Assembly: GCA_023434265.1 (NCBI GenBank)
Contig: JAEYTA010000212.1
Location: forward strand, 1 to 61,368
Reading direction: 5' to 3'
DNA length: 61,368 nt
From: Pseudomonadota bacterium
Lineage (GTDB): Bacteria; Pseudomonadota; Alphaproteobacteria; Caulobacterales; Caulobacteraceae
A program made the translations under genes and the position numbers. Positions 1 through 7,162 of this stretch are shown in pieces. The notes beneath the pieces were generated by a model. That model was given only the letters and a program-made list of their open reading frames with translations, ran no database searches and was not told the DNA's origin. Numbering within the stretch: position 1 is the stretch's first letter; each line of letters starts with the position of its first letter.

Positions 1-565
1 CCTCGACGTAGGGAACCGGCCCCCCGCTCGGGGCCGGACGCGCCTCGGCGTGCTGAAGCACCGTCCCGCCGCCCAGCCGGGGCGCCCGGCCGAGGTAGCG
101 CACCCGCACCTCGCCGACCCCGGCGCGGCGCAGGTCGAGCGCGTCGGCGGCTCCGCGCGAGAGGTCGATGATCCGTCCGTCCACGAAGGGCCCGCGGTCG
201 TTGACCCGCAGCACGACGCGGCGGCCGTTGGCGAGGTTGGTCACCTCCACCAGGCCGGGCAACGGCAGGGTCTTGTGGGCGGCGGTCAGGGCGTTCATGT
301 CGAAGCGCTCGCCGGTGGCGGTCGGCCGGCCATGGAACTGGTCGCCGTACCAGGAGGCGAGGCCGGTCTCGTCGTAATCCGGCTGCTCGGCGGGCCGGTA
401 CCAGCGGCCGCGGATCTGGTAGGGCCGCATGGTTCCCGAAACGATCGGGGCCGGATCGGTCACCACCGGAACGGCTCCGCCGCCGGTGCGCGGGCCGCTC
501 GCGCACGCCGCGACCAGCGACAACAGCGCCGCCGCCAGAAGAGCCTTCAGAAGTTTCGCCGCCAT
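1..565 (-). CDS. rlpA: RlpA-family septal ring lytic transglycosylase/lipoprotein (3' end outside window)
   Basis: Reading leftward from the ATG at 565, the product begins with a short hydrophobic stretch ending in a Cys (LVAACASG, a lipobox-like site). It continues into a double-psi beta-barrel RlpA domain: GLASWYGDQFHGRPTATGE, then FDMNALTAAHKTLPLPG and VNDRGPFVDGRIIDLS. These are the signature segments of RlpA, which in characterised bacteria cleaves denuded glycan strands in the periplasm, usually at the septum. The conserved Asp of NDRGPF is present. About 188 residues are visible; any C-terminal SPOR domain lies outside the window. It faces away from the adjacent tRNA gene. Confidence 0.93.
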   Translation of the reverse strand, partial: MAAKLLKALLAAALLSLVAACASGPRTGGGAVPVVTDPAPIVSGTMRPYQIRGRWYRPAEQPDYDETGLASWYGDQFHGRPTATGERFDMNALTAAHKTLPLPGLVEVTNLANGRRVVLRVNDRGPFVDGRIIDLSRGAADALDLRRAGVGEVRVRYLGRAPRLGGGTVLQHAEARPAPSGGPVPYVE

Positions 566-662
566 GCCCCTGCTCCGGATGGGCGGAGCATGACGCGCAA
601 GATTTCCGCTTTGGTTAACGGCGCCCTTATGCGCTATGCGGCGTCTCCGCCCCGAGCGGCGC

Positions 663-752
663 GGACAGGTGGCCGAGTGGTTTAAGGCAGCGGTCTTGAA
701 AACCGCCGTGGGTGGAAGCCCACCGTGGGTTCGAATCCCACCCTGTCCGCCA
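663..752 (+). tRNA. tRNA-Ser (anticodon TGA)
   Basis: This is a 90-nt class II tRNA. The 7-bp acceptor stem GGACAGG (663-669) pairs with CCTGTCC (742-748), followed by discriminator G and an encoded CCA (750-752). The anticodon loop CTTGAAA places TGA at 697-699, and the long variable arm GGGTGGAAGCCCACC is typical of tRNA-Ser. The T-loop TTCGAAT is intact. It reads UCA and other UCN codons. Two broken genes follow immediately, so its 3' end may have served as an integration site (inference). Confidence 0.97.
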
Positions 753-884
753 CTCACCCCCGGAACGGGTCTCTGATCTGACTCCGTCGAACGAGTCTTG
801 TGGCTGACGAACTGCGCTGGTGGTGGGAACTAGCCAGCGGCGCCGTTTGAATGGTTGGCTACCGTCCGGCCAGGCTCGCCCGCC

Positions 885-1257
885 TCAGCGAACCATCTTC
901 GCCACCGCGTCCTTGCTCTCCGCGCTCATGTACTGCTTGACGAAGCCGTCCAGGTTGTCGGGATGGGGATCGTACTTCTGGGCGGCGAGCACCGAGAAGT
1001 CCCAGGCGTCGTAGTTCCCCTCCTCGCCTTTCGGAACGACGACGAGGCCGACGTCGTGCTCCTCGCAGAGCTGGGTGACCTGACCGAGCTTTTCGTTGTC
1101 GCGATCCGCCGGCTTCTTCGGGAAGTTCACGACCAGCAGATAGGTGAAGTGCGATGCACGGCGATGGTTGAGCGCCTCGTCGACGACGTGCGCGTCGAGG
1201 ACGTAGCGCGGCGGATGCAGGCGGTGTTGCAGGACGCGATTGGCGGAGCCGCGCTTC
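885..1257 (-). pseudogene. C-terminal fragment of an unidentified protein (HrgA/restriction-associated type?)
   Basis: An open frame running leftward from about 1257 encodes ...RVLQHRLHPPRYVLDAH...HFTYLLVVNFPKKPADRD...CEEHDVGLVVVPKGEEGNYDAWDF...DGFVKQYMSAESKDAVAKMVR. It has the composition of a real protein, including a hydrophobic beta strand (YLLVV) and an LVVVP strand. No ATG exists; the first possible start is GTG at 1130, well inside the conserved-looking part, and a stop codon lies just upstream near 1285. I read it as the C-terminal end of a larger gene whose 5' part has been lost. It resembles C-termini of HrgA/winged-helix proteins found with restriction systems, but only weakly. Confidence 0.4.
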
Positions 1258-1566
1258 GCGGAGGCGGCCGACGCCCCGCCTCTCTACGTCCTCACCGGCC
1301 CGCTGTACGAGCGCGTCATGCCGTCGCTCCCGATGCCCGAAGGGGCGGAGCGCCATCGGGTCCCGTCCGGATACTGGAAGGTCCTGGCCACCGCCGAGGG
1401 CCGGGTCTCGGCCTTCGTCTTCGACCAGGCCACGCCGCGGGCCGCCGACTGCGACTTCCGCGCTTCGCTGGAGGAGGTGGAGATTCGCGCCGACCTGACG
1501 CTGTTTCCGCGGCTGGCGGAGCGGGCCTTCACGCCTCGCGGCGCGGCGCTCGGCTGCGGCGGGTGA
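1240..1566 (+). pseudogene. DNA/RNA non-specific endonuclease, C-terminal fragment
   Basis: The translation LYVLTGPLYE...MPEGAERHRVPSGYWKVLATAEGRVSAFVFDQ...LEEVEIRADLTLFPRLAER matches the C-terminal half of NucA/EndoG-type nucleases (PF01223): the VxTGP strand, the VPSGYWKV strand and the closing E(I/V)E..T.L..FP segment. The catalytic DRGH motif and everything upstream are missing; the only start is a TTG at 1240. The break lies where the minus-strand fragment also loses its 5' end, so the two wrecks abut at about 1257. Its last codons overlap the 3' end of the XRE gene. Not expected to be active. Confidence 0.7.
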
Positions 1567-1945
1567 CGGTCCGGGCCTTCCGCGGAGAACCCGGCGCCTC
1601 GGCGAAGGTGCGCGCGATCTCGACGAGCAGGGTGCGACGGGCCGGCGACATCGCGGCGAAGCTTTCCGCCAGATCCGCGCCGTCGGGGTAGTTCGTCACA
1701 TCCACCGCGGCCGGAGTGTCGGGGTCCGGAAACAGGCCGATCACGGTCGTGTTCAGCGCCCGGGCCAGCCGGACCAGCGTCGAGGCCGAGACCCGGTTCG
1801 CCCCGGACTCGTACTTCTGCACCTGCTGGAAGCTGAGGCCAACGGCCGCCGCCAGCTGCGACTGGGTGAGGCCGACCTTGAGACGGGCGGCGCGGATGCG
1901 CGCGCCCACCTCGCGATCGACCGGATCGGCTGCCTCGGCTCGCAT
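1529..1945 (-). CDS. XRE-family helix-turn-helix transcriptional regulator
   Basis: A 138-aa protein with an N-terminal Cro/C1-type HTH at about residues 13-67: VGARIRAARLKVGLTQSQLA, AVGLSFQQVQKYESGANRVS and LVRLARALNTTVIGLF. The motif GLTQSQLA..VGLSFQQVQKYE is typical of the small XRE regulators common in alphaproteobacteria. The C-terminal 60 residues form a basic helical tail with no domain I recognise. The ATG at 1945 is the natural start. Its 3' end overlaps the nuclease remnant by 38 bp. Targets unknown. Confidence 0.85.
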   Translation of the reverse strand: MRAEAADPVDREVGARIRAARLKVGLTQSQLAAAVGLSFQQVQKYESGANRVSASTLVRLARALNTTVIGLFPDPDTPAAVDVTNYPDGADLAESFAAMSPARRTLLVEIARTFAEAPGSPRKARTVTRRSRAPRREA

Positions 1946-2062
1946 GACGACTCCGTCGGATTCGCCGCAGCGTCGCCGGTCGCGGCGCGCTCCGCAACCC
2001 CCGCGGCGCCCGTCGCCCGCGCGGTATCGGCGCGTGCGGCCGGCTCGCCTCGCCGGCCCGGA

Positions 2063-2473
2063 CTAGGCGGGGGGACGGCGCCCCGTCAGCGCGCCGGCCG
2101 CCAGCGACAGCAGGACGCCCCAGCTCCACAGATAGTAGGCGGTGAAATAGGCCCATTGCTCCAGCTCGAGGCGCAGGGCGAACGCCGCGTGGGTGGCCAC
2201 GATGAGCAGCTGGAAGCCGGCGGCGGCGATCGGCCAGAGCCGGCCGGCGAAGGCGGCCTGGTAGAGGAGGTAGAGAAGCAGGGCGAGGTCGATGCCGACC
2301 AGGACCCAGGAGGGCCCGGTGCGATCGCCGAGGGGCGCCAGCGCCGACGCGATCCAGGCGACGGCGACGACGACGGCGACCTCGCGTTCGAGGGCGCCGC
2401 CGCGAAGGAAGGCGAGACCCGTGACGAGGGCGAGGGCGACGAAGCCGGCGACGTAAACGACGAGTGCGGTCAT
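2063..2473 (-). CDS. Four-helix membrane protein of unknown function
   Basis: The 136-residue product is almost entirely hydrophobic, with about four membrane segments (TALVVYVAGFVALALVTGLA; VAVVVAVAWIASAL; GIDLALLLYLLYQAAF; plus a C-terminal YLWSWGVLLSLAAGAL). Conserved-looking features are GDRTGPSWV between helices 2 and 3 and a Trp/Tyr-rich EQWAYFTAYYLW segment before the last helix. I do not recognise a functional family; small proteins of this kind occur in Caulobacterales. It lies head to tail with the next minus-strand gene, about 38 bp apart. Confidence 0.7.
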   Translation of the reverse strand: MTALVVYVAGFVALALVTGLAFLRGGALEREVAVVVAVAWIASALAPLGDRTGPSWVLVGIDLALLLYLLYQAAFAGRLWPIAAAGFQLLIVATHAAFALRLELEQWAYFTAYYLWSWGVLLSLAAGALTGRRPPA

Positions 2474-2511
2474 GGCGCGGGGCTCCCCGTCCCCACGCCA
2501 TGGTTAAAGCC

Positions 2512-2850
2512 TCAGGCGACGACGGCAAGCCGGCCGGTCGGCCGCGGCGCCGGCTCCTCGGACTTCTGCCCGCCGCCGATGGCGACGGTCCGGTAGGGCG
2601 AGGCGGCCTTCAGCCGGGCCAGCTCCTCGTGCACCGCGATGATCGCGCTGCGCGACTCGACCTGGCCGGCCATGGCGGCGGCGAGACCCTGGAAGGCGGC
2701 CTGCCCCTGGGTGCAGGCCAGCCCGGCGCGCTGCCGCGCTTCCGGCAGCGCCTGGGCGAGAGCGCCGAGCTTGAGGTAGGCGGTCTCGATCGCCGCCTCC
2801 GCCTCGAAGAGGTGTCGGGCGAGGTCCGTCGCCACTTCCGAACGTTTCAT
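2512..2850 (-). CDS. Small helical protein of unknown function
   Basis: A 112-aa product, predominantly alpha-helical and Ala-rich (DLARHLFEAEAAIETAYLKLG, followed by an amphipathic helix with a single Cys, LACTQGQAAFQ). No signal peptide or membrane segment. The C-terminus GGGQKSEEPAPRPTGRLAVVA appears disordered. The start ATG at 2850 has only weak ribosome-binding context. Function not recognised; a coiled-coil/four-helix-bundle protein is the most that can be said. It lies between the membrane protein gene and the LuxR-type HTH gene on the same strand. Confidence 0.65.
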   Translation of the reverse strand: MKRSEVATDLARHLFEAEAAIETAYLKLGALAQALPEARQRAGLACTQGQAAFQGLAAAMAGQVESRSAIIAVHEELARLKAASPYRTVAIGGGQKSEEPAPRPTGRLAVVA

Positions 2851-2881
2851 CGTCTTGCCTTTGTCTAGAGGCGGCGACGGA

Positions 2882-3529
2882 TCAGGGGCCCGAGCCTCCG
2901 TATCGGAGGTCCTGCAGGAGGAAGGCGACCTGCTCGGCGCCGAAGAAGAGGCCGGCCGTCGCCGCCACGAAGGCGGCGAATCCGACCACCAGGGCTAGGC
3001 GCGCAAGGGGGCTGTCTGGCGAGGCGGCCGAAAGTCCCCATCCATCAGGGCGTATCCGATGCAGAGCATCTCGCGGATGGTCTCCTCCACCGGCAGGAAG
3101 GGCGCCTGCTTGCGCATGCCCTCCACCAGATGGCGGGCCATCAGCCGCTTGCTCTCGGTATCCGCCAGGCTGGCGAGGACGCCCTCCAGCTGGTCCCAGC
3201 TCATGGCCGGCACCTGCTCGGGGAAGATGATCGGCTCGCTCATGGAAGCCTCCTTTCGCCCCCCCATCGAGCGGCGTCGACGGGCCGGAGACGATTGGGG
3301 ATGATCCCCATTCCGAACCGTTCGGAACGCCCTCCTCCGCCGCGAGCATGAGGGCGGCGGTCACGCGATCCGCCGCCCGCAGTTTGCGCATCGCCTTTTC
3401 GCAATGGCGGTCGACGGTGGACGGGCGGATGCCGAGGCGGCGCGCGATCTGTTTGGACTGCAGGTGCGCGGCCACCAGACGCAGGCATTCGCGTTCGCGC
3501 GCCGTCAGTCGCTCCGCCGCGGACGTCAT
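2882..3529 (-). CDS. LuxR-type HTH regulator with C-terminal membrane helix
   Basis: From ATG 3529 the first 80 residues form a GerE/LuxR helix-turn-helix: SAAERLTARERECLRLVAAH, LQSKQIARRLGIRPSTVDRH, CEKAMRKLRAADRVTAALML. No autoinducer or receiver domain precedes it. The same frame stays open for 130 more codons and ends in a convincing transmembrane segment (LALVVGFAAFVAATAGLFFG). The middle of this frame, however, is low-complexity and overlaps the separate 82-codon gene at 2995-3243. The protein may therefore really be 215 aa with an HTH-linker-TM layout, known for some alphaproteobacterial LuxR-like proteins, or be HTH-only with a lost stop codon. ATG 3607 is an alternative start. Confidence 0.6.
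   Translation of the reverse strand: MTSAAERLTARERECLRLVAAHLQSKQIARRLGIRPSTVDRHCEKAMRKLRAADRVTAALMLAAEEGVPNGSEWGSSPIVSGPSTPLDGGAKGGFHERADHLPRAGAGHELGPAGGRPRQPGGYREQAADGPPSGGGHAQAGALPAGGGDHPRDALHRIRPDGWGLSAASPDSPLARLALVVGFAAFVAATAGLFFGAEQVAFLLQDLRYGGSGP
2995..3243 (-). CDS. 82-aa protein nested inside the LuxR-type gene
   Basis: The ATG at 3243 is preceded by a near-perfect Shine-Dalgarno (GAAAGGAGG, 6 nt upstream), the best in this neighbourhood. The product begins MSEPIIFPEQVPAMSWDQLE and continues as a soluble helical protein (LADTESKRLMARHLVEGMRK, then VEETIREMLCIGYALMDGDF). It has the amino-acid balance of a genuine protein, unlike the overlapping frame. It lies wholly within the LuxR-type frame, on the same strand and shifted. 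Function not recognised. A 35-codon frame with GTG start at 2989 carries the membrane tail immediately downstream. Confidence 0.65.
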   Translation of the reverse strand: MSEPIIFPEQVPAMSWDQLEGVLASLADTESKRLMARHLVEGMRKQAPFLPVEETIREMLCIGYALMDGDFRPPRQTAPLRA

Positions 3530-3770
3530 CCCGTCTGCCCGAAGCGCGGGCGGTCGGACGCCTTCGCGTCCACCTGGCGCCGCGCACTCCAGGCGCGCGG
3601 TCCGCATCGGAAGCCCCCCATGTCGCCCTCCCCTGCACTCCGGGCGACCAATGATGGCGCTCACCTCAGGTGGTTCGTCAAGGTCACCTTTCGCGGCAGG
3701 GGTGTCCGCCGTCCGACTCGCGCGCCGGGGACACGGTCCCGCCCTCGGACGCCGGTCCCCGCCCGGCCTA

Positions 3771-5705
3771 TCAGTTCAGCGCCGGCGTCCCGGCGGCTGG
3801 AGAGCGCGGGATCATCAGGCCGCCGGGGAAGGAATCCAGCGCCGGCTGGACGCCGACGGGGGCCTCGAGCACCACCGACATCAGCCGGCCGTCGACCTCC
3901 ACGAGGAAGCGGCGCGCCAGCAGGTTTGCGAGCCGGCCCTCCACGTCGTCGACGCCCGGGATCCTCAGGGCCAGTTCGTGCTCGAGCCGGGGTCGGGCGA
4001 CCGGCGCGGCGGCGGCGGTGAGGATCTCCTGGTCGACCTCGTCGACGATGTAGGTCTCCGACGTCGCGCAGGGACGGGTGTCGGTGATCACCAGGGCGTC
4101 GCCCTTGCGGTGCAGGCAGCAGATGACGCGCGGCCGCGCGTTCCACATGGCGTTCCACTCGTTGAGCAAGGTGATGGCGCGGCGCAGGCCCGGGCCGCCG
4201 AGGGTCGTCCGCGGCGCCACGTCGTCGAAATAATAGGCGATGCCGGCGAGCTCTTCGGCTGGCAGCGGATAGACGCCGGCGTAGGCGGGCTTGGGCCGGA
4301 GCTCTAGCCCGAAGGCCGACGGGGTGAGGAAATAGGGACTGAACCGGTGATACGACAGCAGGATCGGCGTGCCCGGCTGCAGGTGGGTCAGGGCCGGGAT
4401 GATGCCGGCGATCTGGGCGTACCAGACGTCGTCCTCGCCCGGGATGCCGTAGAGCAGGTTCCAGTGGACGAAGACGCCGTACTGGCGGCTCCATTTCAGC
4501 AGCATGATGTTCTGGGCGGCGGTGACGCCCTTGCGGATCGCCTTCAGGGCGTCGGTGTTGAGGCTCTCGATCCCCGGCTGGATCCAGCGGACCCCGGCCC
4601 CCGCCAGGGTCGCCACATGTTCGCGCTTCAGGTTGGACTTGGTCTCGTAGAAGATGGTGTAGGGGCCGCCCCGGGCCTCCAGCGTCCGGAAGGCTCCCTC
4701 GAAATAGCCCATGTCGGCGATATTATCGACGGCGGAGAAGCGCGGCACGCCGTAGCGCCGGTGAAGCGTCTCAAGGTCGCCGACCACGACCGCGTCCGAC
4801 TTTGCGCGGTAGCGCATGTTGCCGCCGTTGAGGCCGCAGAAGGTGCAGTGGCTGCGCTCGCCCCACCAGCAGCCGCGCGAGGTCTCGAACGGCAGGCCCA
4901 CGACGATGCAGTCGCGGTAGGACATGGTCGCCAGCTCGGTGAAATAGTCGGCGTAGTCGGGTAGCGGCACCACGGCCATGTCGGCGACGGAGGCCCGCGG
5001 CGCGCCGTCGGGCGTGGCGGCCTGCGGATAGCCCTCGCGCCTGTGCCGGGGCGCGAAGACGCCAAGCGGCGGCTCCGCGTCGCCGCCCGTCAGTATCTGC
5101 TCGCACAGGGGAACGATCAGTTCGTCGGCCTCGCCGGAGACGACGTAGTCGACCCAGGGGAAGTTGCGGTGCGTGGTCCGCCCCATGATCGACTCGCAGT
5201 TGGCGCCGCCCATCATGGTGACCACCTCCGGCGCCCGCTCCCGGATGCGGCGCAGGATGGCCAGCGAGGCCACGTGCTGGCTGAAGGTGGAGCTGCAGCC
5301 GACGATCCTCGGGCCGGCCCGCAGGACGCGGTCGCAGACGGCGTCCACGAAGGCCGCCGTGCCCGCGCGCATGTCGGTCAGCGCCTCGTCGGAGAGCCGG
5401 AACGGCGAGGCGGTCAGGAACGGATAGCGGCGCCAGATGCGCTCGAGGAAGGCGGGATCGTCCGGGGCGTTGTCGCGGAAGGCGGCGCGGGCGAACAGCC
5501 AGTCGACCAGCCCCTCGAAGGTCGGGGTCTGCTCGAGGAAGGCGTAGGCCGGCAGGCCGATCCATTCGGCGAAGGAGAGGTTGGCGTAGTGCACCGCCGC
5601 CGTGCGGCCGGCCGCTTCCAGCCGCGCCTTGAGAATGCCCAGGCCGATCGAGGGGCGCTCGACGCCGCAGGCCGGCGGATTGATCAGGTAGATGTCCGTC
5701 ACCAC
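3771..5705 (-). CDS. B12-binding radical SAM RiPP C-methyltransferase (RiPP maturation radical SAM protein 1 type)
   Basis: The 644-aa product has an N-terminal cobalamin-binding-like Rossmann region (residues ~1-220: VTDIYLINPPACGVERPSIG; RIVGCSSTFSQHVASL; VVTMMGGANCES) and a radical SAM core. The cluster motif is C279-x7-C287-x2-C290 within SRGCWWGERSHCTFCGLNG. That segment and the overall length match my memory of the 'RiPP maturation radical SAM C-methyltransferase' family (TIGR03975), found beside Nif11/NHLP-type precursors. Such enzymes methylate unactivated carbons of peptide side chains. It is divergent from the precursor gene at 5900, sharing a 194-bp intergenic region. The first codon is GTG 5705; the second GTG at 5702 has better spacing from GGGAGG. 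Confidence 0.85.
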   Translation of the reverse strand: MVTDIYLINPPACGVERPSIGLGILKARLEAAGRTAAVHYANLSFAEWIGLPAYAFLEQTPTFEGLVDWLFARAAFRDNAPDDPAFLERIWRRYPFLTASPFRLSDEALTDMRAGTAAFVDAVCDRVLRAGPRIVGCSSTFSQHVASLAILRRIRERAPEVVTMMGGANCESIMGRTTHRNFPWVDYVVSGEADELIVPLCEQILTGGDAEPPLGVFAPRHRREGYPQAATPDGAPRASVADMAVVPLPDYADYFTELATMSYRDCIVVGLPFETSRGCWWGERSHCTFCGLNGGNMRYRAKSDAVVVGDLETLHRRYGVPRFSAVDNIADMGYFEGAFRTLEARGGPYTIFYETKSNLKREHVATLAGAGVRWIQPGIESLNTDALKAIRKGVTAAQNIMLLKWSRQYGVFVHWNLLYGIPGEDDVWYAQIAGIIPALTHLQPGTPILLSYHRFSPYFLTPSAFGLELRPKPAYAGVYPLPAEELAGIAYYFDDVAPRTTLGGPGLRRAITLLNEWNAMWNARPRVICCLHRKGDALVITDTRPCATSETYIVDEVDQEILTAAAAPVARPRLEHELALRIPGVDDVEGRLANLLARRFLVEVDGRLMSVVLEAPVGVQPALDSFPGGLMIPRSPAAGTPALN

Positions 5706-5743
5706 CGCCTCCCACTACCTGAGGATGTCGCATACAACCTGCG

Positions 5744-5773
5744 TTGACAATCCCTCTTGGCGTGTGCCTTACT
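5744..5773 (+). promoter_or_regulatory. Putative promoter of the RiPP precursor operon
   Basis: The 194-bp gap between the divergent C-methyltransferase and precursor genes contains a perfect -35 box TTGACA at 5744-5749, followed after 17-18 bp by CCTTACT as a weak -10. It points toward the precursor ATG at 5900, leaving about 125 bp of leader. No clear operator was seen. Prediction from sequence only. Confidence 0.35.
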
Positions 5774-5899
5774 CGCTTTGATGGAATCCGGCCATGGCGG
5801 CCCGTCCGCTTCGCCGTCTCGTCACAGTGCGTCTGAACCGGGACCCCGCGTCCCAAGTCTTCGTAACCGCAACCGACTGCGAGATGGGGAGCCCTTCGC

Positions 5900-6313
5900 A
5901 TGTGGCATGAAATCGAGCGCTTCAACGCCGACGTCTCGAAGAACCCGGCCGTGCTCATGGCGGCGCTGAACGGCGACCATGGCCTGAACAACATCGTGTC
6001 GGCCGCGCGCGGGCTGGGTTACGACTTCGACCTCGACGACGCGCGCGACTACATCAGGGACCGAACCCGGGACGACGACTGGGCGCGCACCTCCCTGGGC
6101 GTCGACCCCGAGCCGGCGGACGGCGTCTACCTGGCCGACGGCGACAGCGACAGCCTGGGCCGGACGATCGCGCACACCAATACGGTGGTGGTGACCGAGG
6201 CGGCCATGCTGGCCCACGTCGTCGGCGTCGCCGAGGTGGCGGCGGCGGCGATCGTCATCGGCGTCGTGGTCCTGCTGGCGACCGAGCCGGACGTCGTCCA
6301 GAACCAGGAATAG
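5900..6313 (+). CDS. RiPP precursor A: Nif11-type leader with Val/Ala-rich core
   Basis: The 137-aa product begins with a Nif11-like leader (PF07862-type): MWHEIERFNADVSKNPAVL, LNGDHGLNNIVSAARGLGYD and FDLDDARDYI, residues 1-52. An acidic linker (53-88) follows, then the segment 93-127 in which 25 of 35 residues are Ala, Val, Ile or Leu (TNTVVVTEAAML, AHVVGVAEVAAAAIVIGVVV). The tail is EPDVVQNQE. Hydrophobic beta-branched cores are the known substrates of radical SAM peptide epimerases and C-methyltransferases, and both enzyme types are encoded alongside. No Cys is present, so thioether or disulfide chemistry is excluded. No GG cleavage site is evident. The ATG has GGGGAG upstream. Confidence 0.85.
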   Translation: MWHEIERFNADVSKNPAVLMAALNGDHGLNNIVSAARGLGYDFDLDDARDYIRDRTRDDDWARTSLGVDPEPADGVYLADGDSDSLGRTIAHTNTVVVTEAAMLAHVVGVAEVAAAAIVIGVVVLLATEPDVVQNQE

Positions 6314-6325
6314 GGCGACACGGGG

Positions 6326-7162
6326 GTGGACGGATCGCGGCGCGGCCGGGAGGACGTCGTGCTCGTCGCGGGTGCGCCCCGCAGCGGCACGACCCTTCTC
6401 AGCGCCTTGCTCAGCACCTCCCCGGACTGCCAGCCCTTCCGGCCCGAGGCGCACTACCTGGCCGAGGTCGTTCGCGCCTGGGCCTCGGGGAGGGCCGACT
6501 TCGAGGTCTCGACGCAGTATTTCTGCCGCGATCGGGCGGCCTTCGACGACCTCCACTTCGACTTCGTCGGGCGGCTGCTGGACGAGGCCCGCGCGACCTG
6601 CGGCTCGCCGCGCCTGCTGGTCGTCAAGCACTGCACCCTGACGCCGCTTCTGCCCGCCCTCCTGCGCCGGCTGCCGCGGCTGCGCGCCGTGGTCATCGCG
6701 CGCGACTGCGCCGCGCTGGCGGTCTCGATGCGCCGCGCCTTCGGCGAGAGCGCGCTCGCCCCGCCGGCGGTGGACCGGCTGGTGCGGACCTACAACGCCT
6801 ACTACGGGGCCGCGGTGAGCGCCGCCCTGGCCGATCCCGATCGCTGTCTCCTGCTGCGTTACGAATCCCTCGTGAGCGGCGCCGGACCCGACATCGCCGG
6901 AGCCCTCGGCATCGCGCCGCTCCGGCCGGACAGGCTCTGGGACCGCGCGGACTTCGACCTGCCCGTCCTCGTCCGGGGCGATCCGCTCTCTTCGAGCCTG
7001 TGGGGCGAGCCACTGACCGCGCGTCGGCTCGAGGAAGACGCGGGAACGCTCGGCCCCGCCCTGGCCGAGCGCATCGGCCGCGATACGCGCGAGGTCGCCC
7101 GCGCCGTCGAACGCCTGAGCCAGGCGGCCTGCGCCCTCGGGAAGGAACTGGAACCATGCTGA
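6326..7162 (+). CDS. Sulfotransferase-family protein in the RiPP operon
   Basis: The 278-aa product carries the 5'-phosphosulfate-binding loop GAPRSGTTLL (residues 16-25) of PAPS-dependent sulfotransferases, followed by PEAHYLAEVV. A 3'-phosphate-binding-like segment is VVIARDCAALAVSMRRAF, and LLLRYESLV matches the family's conserved YE(D/S)L motif. It would transfer sulfate to a hydroxyl or amine. The GTG start at 6326 lies only 13 bp after the precursor stop, and its stop overlaps the epimerase start by 7 bp, so it is translationally coupled to peptide maturation. The precursor A core has Thr residues as possible acceptors; precursor B has one Tyr and several Thr/Ser. Sulfation of the peptide is an inference. 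Confidence 0.8.
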   Translation: MDGSRRGREDVVLVAGAPRSGTTLLSALLSTSPDCQPFRPEAHYLAEVVRAWASGRADFEVSTQYFCRDRAAFDDLHFDFVGRLLDEARATCGSPRLLVVKHCTLTPLLPALLRRLPRLRAVVIARDCAALAVSMRRAFGESALAPPAVDRLVRTYNAYYGAAVSAALADPDRCLLLRYESLVSGAGPDIAGALGIAPLRPDRLWDRADFDLPVLVRGDPLSSSLWGEPLTARRLEEDAGTLGPALAERIGRDTREVARAVERLSQAACALGKELEPC

